Under the pieces are notes generated by a model. The model searched no databases. It saw nothing but the letters and a program-made list of their open reading frames with translations, and was not told the origin of the DNA. Shown piece after piece: positions 50,304 through 57,722 of a stretch of 64,000 nucleotides of DNA. A program made the translations under genes and the position numbers. The stretch's first letter is position 1; each line of letters opens with the position of its first letter. Source of the stretch: Streptomyces sp. HUAS MG91. Its GTDB lineage: Bacteria; Actinomycetota; Actinomycetes; Streptomycetales; Streptomycetaceae. Location of the stretch: assembly GCF_040529335.1 (NCBI RefSeq), contig NZ_CP159534.1, positions 2,480,001 through 2,544,000 on the forward strand. The letters are read 5' to 3'.

Positions 50304-51398
50304 ATGACGGCGACCGCGACCCCGCCGACGGCGGCCGGCCCGAAGACACCCGCCGCCCCGCCGGCCGGACGCCGCAGCACCGCCTGGCTGCTGACGGCCG
50401 GACTCGCCGCGGCCCTGCTGCTGCTCGCGCTGCTCTCCGCGGGCATCGGCGCCTACCACATCGCGCCCGGCGACATCCTGGCCTCGGTCCAGCACCGGGC
50501 CGGGCTGGGCGGTCACGCGCTCGACCGGGTCGGCGAATCGGTTCTGTGGAACGTGCGGCTGCCCCGCATCGTCCTCGCCCTCCTCGTCGGCGCCTCGCTC
50601 GGCTGCGCGGGCGCCCTGATGCAGGGCGTGTTCGGCAATCCGCTCGCCGAGCCCGGCGTCATCGGCATCTCGTCGGGCGCGGCGGTCGGCGCGGTCGGCT
50701 GCATCGCGCTCGGCCTGAACTTCTTCGGTACGTGGACGATCACGGTCTGCGCGTTCGTGTCGGGCCTCGCGACGGTGCTCGTCGTCTACGTCATGTCCCG
50801 CTCGGGCGGCCGCACGGAGGTCGTCACGCTGATCCTGACCGGCATCGCCGTGAACGCCTTCGCGGGCGCGCTGATCGGCCTGTTCCTCTCCTACGCGGAC
50901 ACGGCCGCCGTCAACCAGATCACGTTCTGGCAGCTCGGCTCGCTGGCACAGGCGACCTGGCCGAAGGTGCTCGCGGTGCTGCCCTGCGCGGCGGTCGGCC
51001 TGCTCGTCGCACCCTTCTACTCCCGCAAGCTGGACCTCCTCTCCCTCGGCGAACGCCCGGCGCGGCACCTCGGCGTGGACGTGGAGAAGCTGCGGATCAC
51101 TCTCATCCTCGTCATCGCCCTGCTCACGGCGGCGGCCGTGGCGGTCTCCGGCGTCATCGGCTTCGTGGGCCTGGTGATCCCGCACCTGCTGCGGATGCTG
51201 GCCGGGCCGGGGCACCGCTTCCTCGTCCCCGGCAGCGCGCTCGGCGGGGCGGTCGTCCTGGTGGCGGCCGATCTCGCGGCGCGCACGGTGGCGGCGCCCG
51301 CCGAACTCCCCATCGGGGTGCTCACCGCACTCACCGGCAGCCCGTTCTTCTTCTGGCTGCTGCGCCGCACCCGCCGCAAGCAAGGAGGCTGGGCATGA
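50304..51398 (+). CDS. hmuU: Heme ABC transporter permease
   Basis: 364 residues from ATG 50304, 1 base after the hmuT stop; GTG 50295 is an in-frame alternative overlapping hmuT. A FecCD/BtuC-family permease with about ten helices. Motifs: RLPRIVLALLVGASLGCAGA, LMQGVFGNPLAEPGVIGISS (conserved GNPLAxPxxxG), GFVGLVIPHLLRMLAGPGHR and ELPIGVLTALTGSPFFFWLL. Forms a dimer as the channel for heme from HmuT. Overlaps hmuV by ATGA. Confidence 0.93.
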   Translation: MTATATPPTAAGPKTPAAPPAGRRSTAWLLTAGLAAALLLLALLSAGIGAYHIAPGDILASVQHRAGLGGHALDRVGESVLWNVRLPRIVLALLVGASLGCAGALMQGVFGNPLAEPGVIGISSGAAVGAVGCIALGLNFFGTWTITVCAFVSGLATVLVVYVMSRSGGRTEVVTLILTGIAVNAFAGALIGLFLSYADTAAVNQITFWQLGSLAQATWPKVLAVLPCAAVGLLVAPFYSRKLDLLSLGERPARHLGVDVEKLRITLILVIALLTAAAVAVSGVIGFVGLVIPHLLRMLAGPGHRFLVPGSALGGAVVLVAADLAARTVAAPAELPIGVLTALTGSPFFFWLLRRTRRKQGGWA

Positions 51399-52216
51399 AG
51401 AGGTGGACCCGCTCACGGACGCTCCCCGCGCGCCACGCGCCCGGCGCCACGGTCGCCGAGGCCCGCGCCCTCCGCGTCGACCTGGGCGGCAGGACCGTGC
51501 TGTCCGGCGTCGACCTGACGGTGCGGGCGGGCGAGGTACTGGCCCTGGTCGGCCCCAACGGCGCCGGAAAATCGACCCTGTTGGCGGCGCTGGCGGCGGA
51601 CATGTCCGCCACCTCGGGCGACCTCCTGCTCCACGACCGCCCGGCCGCCGCCTGGTCCGCGCCCGAACTGGCCCTGCGCCGCGCCCTGTTGCCCCAGTCG
51701 GCGACGCTGTCCTTCCCGTTCCCGGTGGCGGACGTCGTACGGATGGGCCGGGCGCCCTGGGCGGGCACGGCGCACGAGGACGAGGACGACGCGGTGATCG
51801 CGGCGGCGCTGGCGGCGACGGAGACGACGGCCTTCACCGCCCGCCCCTTCGCCGCGCTGTCCGGCGGCGAACGGGCCCGGGTGGCCCTCGCCCGGGTCCT
51901 CGCCCAGTCCGCGCAGCTCCTCCTCCTGGACGAGCCGACGGCCGCCCTCGACCTGCGCCACCAGGAACTGGTCCTGCGCGTCTGCCGGGACCGGGCCGCC
52001 GCCGGCGACGCGGTGGTGGTGGTCCTGCACGACCTGGGCCTGGCCGCGGCCCACGCCGACCGGGCGGCGGTCCTCCACGACGGCCGGGTGACAGCGGCGG
52101 GCCCCCCGTCCGAGGTCTTCACCGGTCCACTGCTCAGCGAGGTGTACCAACACCCGGTGGAAGTACTCCCACATCCGGGGAACGGGGCGCCTTTGGTGGT
52201 GCCGGTGCGGGCCTGA
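51395..52216 (+). CDS. hmuV: Heme ABC transporter ATPase
   Basis: 273 residues from ATG 51395, overlapping the permease stop; AAGGAGG is just upstream. Walker A is LVGPNGAGKSTLLAAL, signature ALSGGERARVALARVL, Walker B LLLLDEPTAALDLRHQE and H-loop VVVLHDLGLAAAHAD. HmuV-specific features are RALLPQSATLSFPFPVADVV and VRMGRAPWAG. It hydrolyses ATP for heme import with HmuU. The C-terminus is HPVEVLPHPGNGAPLVVPV, as in HmuV proteins. Ends the operon. Confidence 0.94.
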   Translation: MKRWTRSRTLPARHAPGATVAEARALRVDLGGRTVLSGVDLTVRAGEVLALVGPNGAGKSTLLAALAADMSATSGDLLLHDRPAAAWSAPELALRRALLPQSATLSFPFPVADVVRMGRAPWAGTAHEDEDDAVIAAALAATETTAFTARPFAALSGGERARVALARVLAQSAQLLLLDEPTAALDLRHQELVLRVCRDRAAAGDAVVVVLHDLGLAAAHADRAAVLHDGRVTAAGPPSEVFTGPLLSEVYQHPVEVLPHPGNGAPLVVPVRA

Positions 52217-52233
52217 CTGCTTGGCTTGGCCGC

Positions 52234-52435
52234 ATGACAGTCGTCGTCACCAGCCTCATAGCGGTCATCGGCACCTTGCTCGGTGCGGCCCTGACCCCCG
52301 TCCTCCAGGGCCGCGCCACGGCCCGCTCCGAGCGGCGGCCATCGAGGCGATGTTCCGGGTGGAGCTGCTGACCGACGCGCCGGCCCTGGTCTCCAATTCA
52401 TCGCCGCGTCCCGGCCCTACGTCCGCAGCCCTTGA
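52234..52435 (+). pseudogene. Decayed remnant of a small membrane-anchored protein gene
   Basis: ATG 52234 opens VVVTSLIAVIGTLLGAALTP, then VLQGRATARSERR, the N-terminal helix of a common streptomycete protein family of about 150 residues. The frame stops at 52371 after SRRCSGWSC. In another frame AIEAMFRVELLTDAPALVS (about 52339-52395) and in a third FIAASRPYVRSP with a stop at 52435 match what I recall as the middle and end of that family. So the gene has lost its centre and has shifted frames at least twice. It lies between hmuV and rnpB. Confidence 0.6.
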
Positions 52436-52453
52436 GTCCCACCGGAAGAAGGG

Positions 52454-52860
52454 GGCAGACGAGTCGGGCTGTACGCCGGGTTCTGTACCCCGGGACCTCG
52501 CGGTCGTCGGGGTGACGGCCATCCATCTAGGGCCGGTGTTGCCACCGGCCTCGTGCGGTCTACCCGCGAACTCGGGCGGGCAGCCCTCGATCGTCCGCGC
52601 AGGAGCACCGGGGTGCTCCCTCTTGACCTTGCTCCAGGTGGGGTTTACCTAGCCGCCTGAGTCACCTCAGGCGCTGGTGGTCTCTTACACCACCGTTTCA
52701 CCCTTACCCGGTGCCGAAGCGCCGGGCGGTCTGTTTTCTGTGGCACTGTCCCGCGGGTCACCCCGGGTGGCCGTTAGCCACCACCTTGCCCTGTGGAGCC
52801 CGGACGTTCCTCGGGAGGTTCCGGAGAACCTCACGCGGCCGCCCGCCCGGCTCGTCTGCC
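52454..52860 (-). ncRNA. rnpB: RNase P RNA (bacterial type A)
   Basis: About 407 nt. The 5' end GGCAGACGAGCC (52860 downward) pairs with the 3' end GGACTCGTCTGCC-like CTCGTCTGCC (52463-52454) to form P1. Conserved elements are seen on the minus strand: GAGGAACGTCCGGGCTCCAC, GACAGTGCCACAGAAAACAG, ACCGCC, GGTAAGGGTGAAACGGTGG, TAAGAGACCACCAGC, GGTAAACCCCACC, and TACAGAACCCGGCGTACAG near the 3' end. The RNA subunit cleaves the 5' leader of pre-tRNA. Ends may be off by a few bases. Confidence 0.96.
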
Positions 52861-52912
52861 GTCCGGCCATCCTACCCGGACCGCGATCAGCGGAACGCCG
52901 CCACGGCGGGCC

Positions 52913-53449
52913 TCAGCCGCGCAGCGCCCGCGCCCCCGTAGCCCACGCCCCGGCAAGATCCGCGCCGGCGGGGAACCGGCCGTGGATCTCCAGGATCACC
53001 ATGCCGTGGGCGAACGCCCATGCCGCGCGGGCCAGGTCCTGGTCGCCGGCGCAGACCCGCATCAGGGGCGCCGCCGCCCGGTCCTCCAGGCCCTCGGGGA
53101 GGGCGTGGCGGGGCAGGGGGCGCTCGGTGGCGAGGCAGTAGAGGTGGGGGTGGGCGAGGGCCCAGGCGCGGTAGGCCGCCATCAGCGCGGGCAGCGATCC
53201 GGGGGCCGTGCGGCCCGCCTCCTCGCAGGCCTCGGCCGACTCGGTGAGCATCTGCGCGACGAGTTCGGCCTCCACGGCGTACTTGTCGGGGAAGTGCTTG
53301 TAGAGGGACGGGGCCCTGATGCCCAGGCGGTCGGCCAGGGCCCGCATGGTGAGGGCGTCGGGGCCTGACTCCTCCAGCAGGGCCCTGGCCTCCGCCGCGA
53401 TCTCGGTGGCGCGGGGCGTGAGCCGCCGCCCGGTACCGGCCTCAAGCAC
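52913..53449 (-). CDS. TetR-family repressor (WHG-type), controls the DUF4260 operon
   Basis: 178 residues from GTG 53449. DNA-binding domain: TEIAAEARALLEESGPDALT, MRALADRLGIRAPSLYKHFP, DKYAVEAELVAQML. The C-terminal part (AYRAWALAHPHLYCLATERP) is of the TetR WHG type. The start overlaps the DUF4260 stop by 8 bases, so the repressor is translated with its upstream neighbour. Two GCTAAC-N3-GTTAGC operators at the operon promoter are the probable targets, which implies autoregulation. Confidence 0.88.
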   Translation of the reverse strand: MLEAGTGRRLTPRATEIAAEARALLEESGPDALTMRALADRLGIRAPSLYKHFPDKYAVEAELVAQMLTESAEACEEAGRTAPGSLPALMAAYRAWALAHPHLYCLATERPLPRHALPEGLEDRAAAPLMRVCAGDQDLARAAWAFAHGMVILEIHGRFPAGADLAGAWATGARALRG

Positions 53450-53864
53450 GCTGGAAGCCCTCCTTGGTCCGCAGTCCGTAGCCGAAGGCGCGATCGTACG
53501 AGATGTGGGCGAGCCAGCCGCACAGGCCCGCGAAGACCGGCGCCCAGGCGAGGGGCAGCAGCGTGTACGCGACCATCAACGCCAGCGGGACCAGGGCGCG
53601 GTGGGCCGCGTTGTAGAACGGCACCGCGCGAGCGGGGAGCTGTCCCTTCTCGACGTGCCGCGCGTCGCCGGCCGCCACCAGGAAGGTCAGGTCGGGCGCG
53701 ATGAAGAAGGCGAGCGCGCACACCGCCGCGAGCCAGCCGTGGTTCACGCCCTCCAGGACCGCGAACGCCGACCAGAAGAGCGCGTTGGCGAGCCAGGCGG
53801 CGCGACGGACCGTGCGCAGAACGGGCCTGGGCGCCGTGGCCGTGCTGGGGGCGGTGGTGCTCAT
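53442..53864 (-). CDS. DUF4260 membrane protein
   Basis: 140 residues from ATG 53864. Four hydrophobic segments: LANALFWSAFAVLEGVNHGW, LAAVCALAFFIAPDLTFLVA, LVPLALMVAYTLLPLAWAP and FAGLCGWLAHISYDRAFGY. The FFIAPDLTFLV and HISYDRAFGYGLKxxxGF (here GYGLRTKEGFQ) motifs are diagnostic of DUF4260. Activity unknown. First gene of a TetR-controlled operon; TetR overlaps its 3' end by 8 bases. Confidence 0.9.
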   Translation of the reverse strand: MSTTAPSTATAPRPVLRTVRRAAWLANALFWSAFAVLEGVNHGWLAAVCALAFFIAPDLTFLVAAGDARHVEKGQLPARAVPFYNAAHRALVPLALMVAYTLLPLAWAPVFAGLCGWLAHISYDRAFGYGLRTKEGFQRA

Positions 53865-53894
53865 CGGGGCCTCCCGGAGAGTGCGGCGTTCGAT

Positions 53895-53911
53895 GGCTAA
53901 CAGCGTTAGCT
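53895..53911. promoter_or_regulatory. TetR operator A
   Basis: GGCTAACAGCGTTAGCT with GCTAAC-AGC-GTTAGC arms, lying just downstream of the expected start of transcription of the DUF4260-TetR operon. Confidence 0.8.
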
Positions 53912-53924
53912 GGACGGTACGAGA

Positions 53925-53953
53925 ACCGTACGGCTAACAGTGTTAGCCGTCAA
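53925..53953 (-). promoter_or_regulatory. Promoter of DUF4260-TetR with operator B filling the spacer
   Basis: On the minus strand TTGACG (53953-53948), a 17-bp spacer, then TACGGT (53930-53925). The perfect palindrome GGCTAACAGTGTTAGCC (53932-53948) covers exactly the spacer, so TetR binding and RNA polymerase exclude each other. Confidence 0.85.
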
Positions 53954-53961
53954 GCCTCCGC

Positions 53962-53992
53962 TTGACCCTGCCGCAACGTCAACGTTTCTACT
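53962..53992 (+). promoter_or_regulatory. MerR-type promoter of the MerR gene
   Basis: TTGACC (53962-53967), 19-bp spacer, TCTACT (53987-53992); ATG is 6 bases after the -10. The spacer dyad TTGAC-N11-GTCAA (53962-53982) is the expected MerR binding site. The overlong 19-bp spacer is the mark of promoters that MerR proteins untwist to activate. Confidence 0.75.
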
Positions 53993-53998
53993 GAGGGC

Positions 53999-54757
53999 AT
54001 GCGGATCGGAGAGCTGGCCCGGGTCGTCGGGGTCACCACACGCGCCATCAGGCACTACCACCACCTCGGGCTGCTGCCCGAGCCCGAGCGGCTCGGCAAC
54101 GGGTACCGGGAGTACGCCCTGCGGCACGCCGTGGAGCTGGCCCGGATCCGGCGGCTGACCGAGCTGGGGCTCGGGCTGGCCGAGGTGCGGGACGTGCTCG
54201 CCGAGGACGCCGGGCGGGACCTCGTGGAGGTGCTCGCCGAGCTGGACGACGATCTCGCACGCCAGGAGGCCGCCCTGCGCGAGCGGCGGCTCCGGCTGCG
54301 GGCGCTGCTCGACGACGCCGAGCGGCAGGGCGGGCTGCCCGCGGGAAGCCCGCTCTCCCCCGAACTCGCCGCGTTCTTCGCCGGGCTGGGGGACGTCGAC
54401 CTCGATTCACCGATGGCCGCGAAGGACCGTGAGGTGCTGGCCCTCGTCGACGCGACGGCACCGCCCGAGGCCCGCGCCCGGCTGATGGCCGTCCTGGTCC
54501 CCGCGCTCACCGCACCGGGCGCCCTGGACGCCGTACGCGAGGTGTACGCGCTGCTCGACGCGCTCGCCGACGCCGGGCGCGACGACCCGCGGGTGGCCGA
54601 GGCGGCCCGCGCGCTGCTCGGCTGCCTGCCGGAGGACCTGCCGACGCCGGAGGGCATCGAGCAGCACGCGCTCCTCGACGCGTTCCTCGCCGACTTCTCC
54701 CCCGCGCAGGCGGAGGCCGTGCGGCTCGCGATGCGGATGGCGGAGGAGGAGCGGTGA
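53999..54757 (+). CDS. MerR-family transcription regulator
   Basis: 252 residues from ATG 53999. The winged-helix domain is MRIGELARVVGVTTRAIRHY, HHLGLLPEPERLGNGYREYA, LRHAVELARIRRLTELGLGL, with the dimerisation coiled coil AELDDDLARQEAALRERRLR. The large C-terminal domain (about 120-250) has no Cys metal site, so the effector is probably an organic molecule. It activates or represses its own 19-bp-spacer promoter and the overlapping downstream gene (GTGA overlap). Confidence 0.9.
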   Translation: MRIGELARVVGVTTRAIRHYHHLGLLPEPERLGNGYREYALRHAVELARIRRLTELGLGLAEVRDVLAEDAGRDLVEVLAELDDDLARQEAALRERRLRLRALLDDAERQGGLPAGSPLSPELAAFFAGLGDVDLDSPMAAKDREVLALVDATAPPEARARLMAVLVPALTAPGALDAVREVYALLDALADAGRDDPRVAEAARALLGCLPEDLPTPEGIEQHALLDAFLADFSPAQAEAVRLAMRMAEEER

Positions 54758-55362
54758 AGCACGTTCTGCGGCACGAGCTGCGAGTGCTGGCGAGCCTCGG
54801 GATGTGGGTGGCGCGGCGGCGGCACGGTGTCCCGGCGGGGGCCGGCGTCTTCCCGTACGCGCGGGGGCAGGCCGTGATGATGTACGCGTTCGTGTTCGTC
54901 TGCGTCGTCGAGTCGTGCGGGATGTGGGTGCTGCTGCGCGGCCTACCGGTGCTGCACGGCATCGTCCTGGTGCTCGACGTCTACACGGTGCTGATGGTGC
55001 TCGGGCTGCACGCCGCCGCCGTCACCCGGCCGCACGTGGTCACGGACGACGCGCTGCGGGTGCGCCGCGGGGCCCAGGTGGACCTGCGCGTTCCGTTCGA
55101 GCGGATCGCGCGGGTGCGGCGGGAGAACCGGTTCACGCACACCCCCGCCGACGGCGAACTCGATCTGGACGTGGGCGCCCAGACCACCGTGACCCTTGAA
55201 CTCGACTCCCCTGTGCGGCACTTCGGCTTCTTCGGGCGGGCCAGCGACGTGCGGGTCGTGCGGCTGTACGCGGAGGACGGCGACGGCCTGCACCGGGCGC
55301 TGACCGACGCGCTCACGCGGGCGCGAACAGCACCTTCGCCCGTCCCGGATCCGCCTGCGTGA
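54754..55362 (+). CDS. Two-helix membrane protein of unknown function
   Basis: 202 residues from GTG 54754, overlapping the MerR stop; GGAGGAGGAG is the ribosome site. Two transmembrane helices: MMYAFVFVCVVESCGMWVLL and GIVLVLDVYTVLMVLGLHAA. The rest (VVTDDALRVRRGAQVDLRVP, FERIARVRRENRFTHTP) looks like a bacterial PH-type domain, with VTLELDSPVRHFGFFGRASD. The function is unknown; control by MerR is implied by the overlap. The last 50 bases overlap the convergent RNB gene. Confidence 0.8.
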   Translation: MKHVLRHELRVLASLGMWVARRRHGVPAGAGVFPYARGQAVMMYAFVFVCVVESCGMWVLLRGLPVLHGIVLVLDVYTVLMVLGLHAAAVTRPHVVTDDALRVRRGAQVDLRVPFERIARVRRENRFTHTPADGELDLDVGAQTTVTLELDSPVRHFGFFGRASDVRVVRLYAEDGDGLHRALTDALTRARTAPSPVPDPPA

Positions 55363-56755
55363 GCCGTACCCGCAGCTGCTCCCCCAGCGGCAGCGCGGTC
55401 GTGCCGCCCTCGATCCGGGCGACCACCGCCGGATCGGTCAGCTGCACGGTGCCGACCGCCGGTTCGTGGTCCTTCACGTCGACCACCACGGCGTCGAACA
55501 GGTCCCCGATCCGGTTGCGCAGCAGCGCCGCCTCGACGATGTCGACGCACTCGCGCTCCACGGTGTTCGCGCGCCGGGTGCCGTCGGCCATCTCCTTGGG
55601 CAGGCCGGGCAGCGCCGCGAGCACCCACTCCGGCGGGGCCTGCCCGGCGGCAGCGGCCAGGCACAGCTCGGAGGCGTAGCGGTCGACGAGGCGGCGCAGC
55701 GGCGCCGTGCAGTGCGTGTACGGGGCGGCGACGGCGGCGTGCGTGGTCAGTTCGGGCAGGTCGCCGCCGGTGAACACCGTGTAGCCCGCGCCGCGCAGCA
55801 GCGTCGTGCACTCCTGGAGGAAGGCCGCGTGGTGCGGGTTCGCCGGGTCGAGGGAGCGGACGAGGGCGGAGTACGGGACGTGGTGCGGCCAGTCGATGCG
55901 CAGCGCCTTCGCGGTGTGGTGCAGGCGGCCCACGGCGCCGTCGGGGGCGGCGGGCAGGGTGCGCAGTACGCCGTTGCCCGCGGCGAGCATCAGGTCGGCG
56001 GCGGCCATGCCGGTGAGCAGGGAGATCTGGGCGTTCCAGGAGTCGGCGGGCAGCGGGGCGCGGAAGGCCAGCTCGTAGTCGCCGCCGGTGGTGACAATCT
56101 CCTGCTCGGGGACGTCGAGGGAGATGCCGCCGCGCTCGGTCTCCAGGCGTTCGCGCAGCGTTCCGATGTCGCGGAGCAGGGCGACGGGTTCCTCGGCGGT
56201 GCCGTCGTCGATGGCCCGCTGCACGCCCGCGTAGTCCAGCTTGGCGCGGCTGCGCACGAGGGCACGGACGACGTCGGTGGCGACGGTCCGCCCGTCCGCG
56301 TCGAGGTCGATCGTCCACAGCACGGCGGGGCGGGTCCGGTCCGGCAGCAGGCTGGCCGCGCCCTCGCTGAGCACGGTCGGGTGCAGCGGCGTCCGGGTGT
56401 CGGGGAAGTACAGGGTCGTCACGCGGCGGTGGGCCTCGGCGTCGAGCGCGCCGCCGGGTGCGACGAAGGCGGCGACGTCGGCGATCGCGTACCGCACCCG
56501 GTAGCCGCCCCCGGGCCGCCGCGACAGGTGCATGGCCTGGTCGAGGTCGGTGGAGGTGGGCGGGTCGACGGTGAAGAAGGGGATGCCCGTCTCGTCGCGC
56601 TCGGGCGGTCGCGGCGCGGCGGCGGCCGCCTCGGCCTCGGCGAGCACGTCGGCCGGGAACTCCTCGGGCACGTCCAGTCGCTCGCGCAGGTCGCGCAGCA
56701 CGGCACCGAGCGGCTCGCGCGCCGCGCCGGTCACACGGAGGTGGCGCAGGGGCAT
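55313..56755 (-). CDS. RNB-domain ribonuclease (RNase II/R family)
   Basis: 480 residues from ATG 56755 (MPLRHLRVTG); the open frame continues to 56791 but TACGCT lies 7 bases before this ATG, suggesting a leaderless mRNA. RNB domain: FFTVDPPTSTDLDQAMHLSR (acidic cluster; the fourth position is Gln instead of Asp as in E. coli RNase II), YRVRYAIADVAAFVAPGGAL, LYFPDTRTPLHPTVLSEGAA, and AAPYTHCTAPLRRLVDRYAS. S1 and cold-shock domains of RNase R are missing; the C-terminus (RVRLTQADPGRAKVLFAPA) is a short S1-like piece. Likely a 3'-5' exoribonuclease of the compact actinobacterial form. Confidence 0.88.
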   Translation of the reverse strand: MPLRHLRVTGAAREPLGAVLRDLRERLDVPEEFPADVLAEAEAAAAAPRPPERDETGIPFFTVDPPTSTDLDQAMHLSRRPGGGYRVRYAIADVAAFVAPGGALDAEAHRRVTTLYFPDTRTPLHPTVLSEGAASLLPDRTRPAVLWTIDLDADGRTVATDVVRALVRSRAKLDYAGVQRAIDDGTAEEPVALLRDIGTLRERLETERGGISLDVPEQEIVTTGGDYELAFRAPLPADSWNAQISLLTGMAAADLMLAAGNGVLRTLPAAPDGAVGRLHHTAKALRIDWPHHVPYSALVRSLDPANPHHAAFLQECTTLLRGAGYTVFTGGDLPELTTHAAVAAPYTHCTAPLRRLVDRYASELCLAAAAGQAPPEWVLAALPGLPKEMADGTRRANTVERECVDIVEAALLRNRIGDLFDAVVVDVKDHEPAVGTVQLTDPAVVARIEGGTTALPLGEQLRVRLTQADPGRAKVLFAPA

Positions 56756-56863
56756 GGCACCGAGCGTAGGCGTCGGTGGGCCGGTCGGCACGCCGTACGC
56801 TGGGCTGTCGGTCGACCGTTGTTCCGTGTTTCCGTACGTGCATTACGTGTATGAGGAGAGCCC

Positions 56864-57646
56864 GTGCTTGTGCTGTTGCCGCCGTCGGAGGGTAAGGCCG
56901 CTTCCGGACGCGGGGCGCCGCTGAAGCCGGAGGGGCTGTCGCTGCCGGGGCTCGCTGGGGCGCGGGCCACCGTCCTGGACGAGCTGGTCGAGCTGTGCGC
57001 CGCCGACGAGGAGAAGGCTCGGGAGGTGCTGGGCCTGAGCGAGGGGCTGCGCGGCGAGATCGCGAAGAACGCCGGGCTGCGCACGGCCGGGGCCCGGCCC
57101 GCCGGGGAGATCTACACCGGGGTGCTCTACGACGCCCTGGACCTGGCCTCGCTCGACGCCGCCGCGAAGAAGCGGGCCGCGCGCTCGCTGCTCGTCTTCT
57201 CCGGGCTGTGGGGGGCGGTGCGGGTGACGGACCGGATTCCGTCGTACCGCTGCTCGATGGGCGTGAAGCTGCCGGGGATCGGTGCGCTGGGCTCGTACTG
57301 GAAGGCGCCGATGGCCGAGGTGCTGCCCGAGGCGGCCGGGGACGGGCTGGTGCTCGATCTGCGCTCGGCGGCGTACGCGGCGGCCTGGAAGCCGAAGGGC
57401 GAGCTGGCGGAGCGGACGGCCGGGGTGCGGGTGCTGCACGCGCCGACCCGCAAGGTCGTCAGCCACTTCAACAAGGCGACCAAGGGCCGGATCGTCCGGT
57501 CCCTGCTCCAGTCCGGCGCCGCACCGGCGGGACCGGCCGAACTCGTCGACGCGCTGCGCCGGTTGGGCTACACGGTCGAGGTCGAGGAGCCCGCGAAGCC
57601 GGGGCGGGCGTGGAACCTGGACGTGCTGGTGGACGAGATCCACTGA
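56864..57646 (+). CDS. yaaA: Peroxide stress protein YaaA-family (DUF328)
   Basis: 260 residues from GTG 56864, with GAGGAGAG upstream. Motifs: LVLLPPSEGKAASGRGAPLK, IYTGVLYDALDLASLDAAAK, LLVFSGLWGAVRVTDRIPSY, RCSMGVKLPGIGALGSYW and VLHAPTRKVVSHFNKATKG, then RIVRSLLQSG. All are YaaA/UPF0246 signatures. E. coli YaaA lowers free iron and binds DNA under peroxide stress. That role is an inference here. Followed by the palindrome before the aldolase gene. Confidence 0.92.
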   Translation: MLVLLPPSEGKAASGRGAPLKPEGLSLPGLAGARATVLDELVELCAADEEKAREVLGLSEGLRGEIAKNAGLRTAGARPAGEIYTGVLYDALDLASLDAAAKKRAARSLLVFSGLWGAVRVTDRIPSYRCSMGVKLPGIGALGSYWKAPMAEVLPEAAGDGLVLDLRSAAYAAAWKPKGELAERTAGVRVLHAPTRKVVSHFNKATKGRIVRSLLQSGAAPAGPAELVDALRRLGYTVEVEEPAKPGRAWNLDVLVDEIH

Positions 57647-57667
57647 GACAGAGCAGACTCGCCGATT

Positions 57668-57699
57668 GCAGCATGCGCAACGACCTTTGCGCATGCTGC
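57668..57699. promoter_or_regulatory. Perfect palindrome before the KDPG aldolase gene
   Basis: GCAGCATGCGCAA (57668-57680), 6-base spacer, TTGCGCATGCTGC (57687-57699): 13-bp exact arms, 23 bases before the aldolase ATG and 21 bases after the yaaA stop. No T-tail. An operator of a dimeric regulator is the more likely reading; a yaaA terminator is possible. Confidence 0.6.
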
Positions 57700-57722
57700 G
57701 TGGCGCGAGGCAGGATGAGGCC

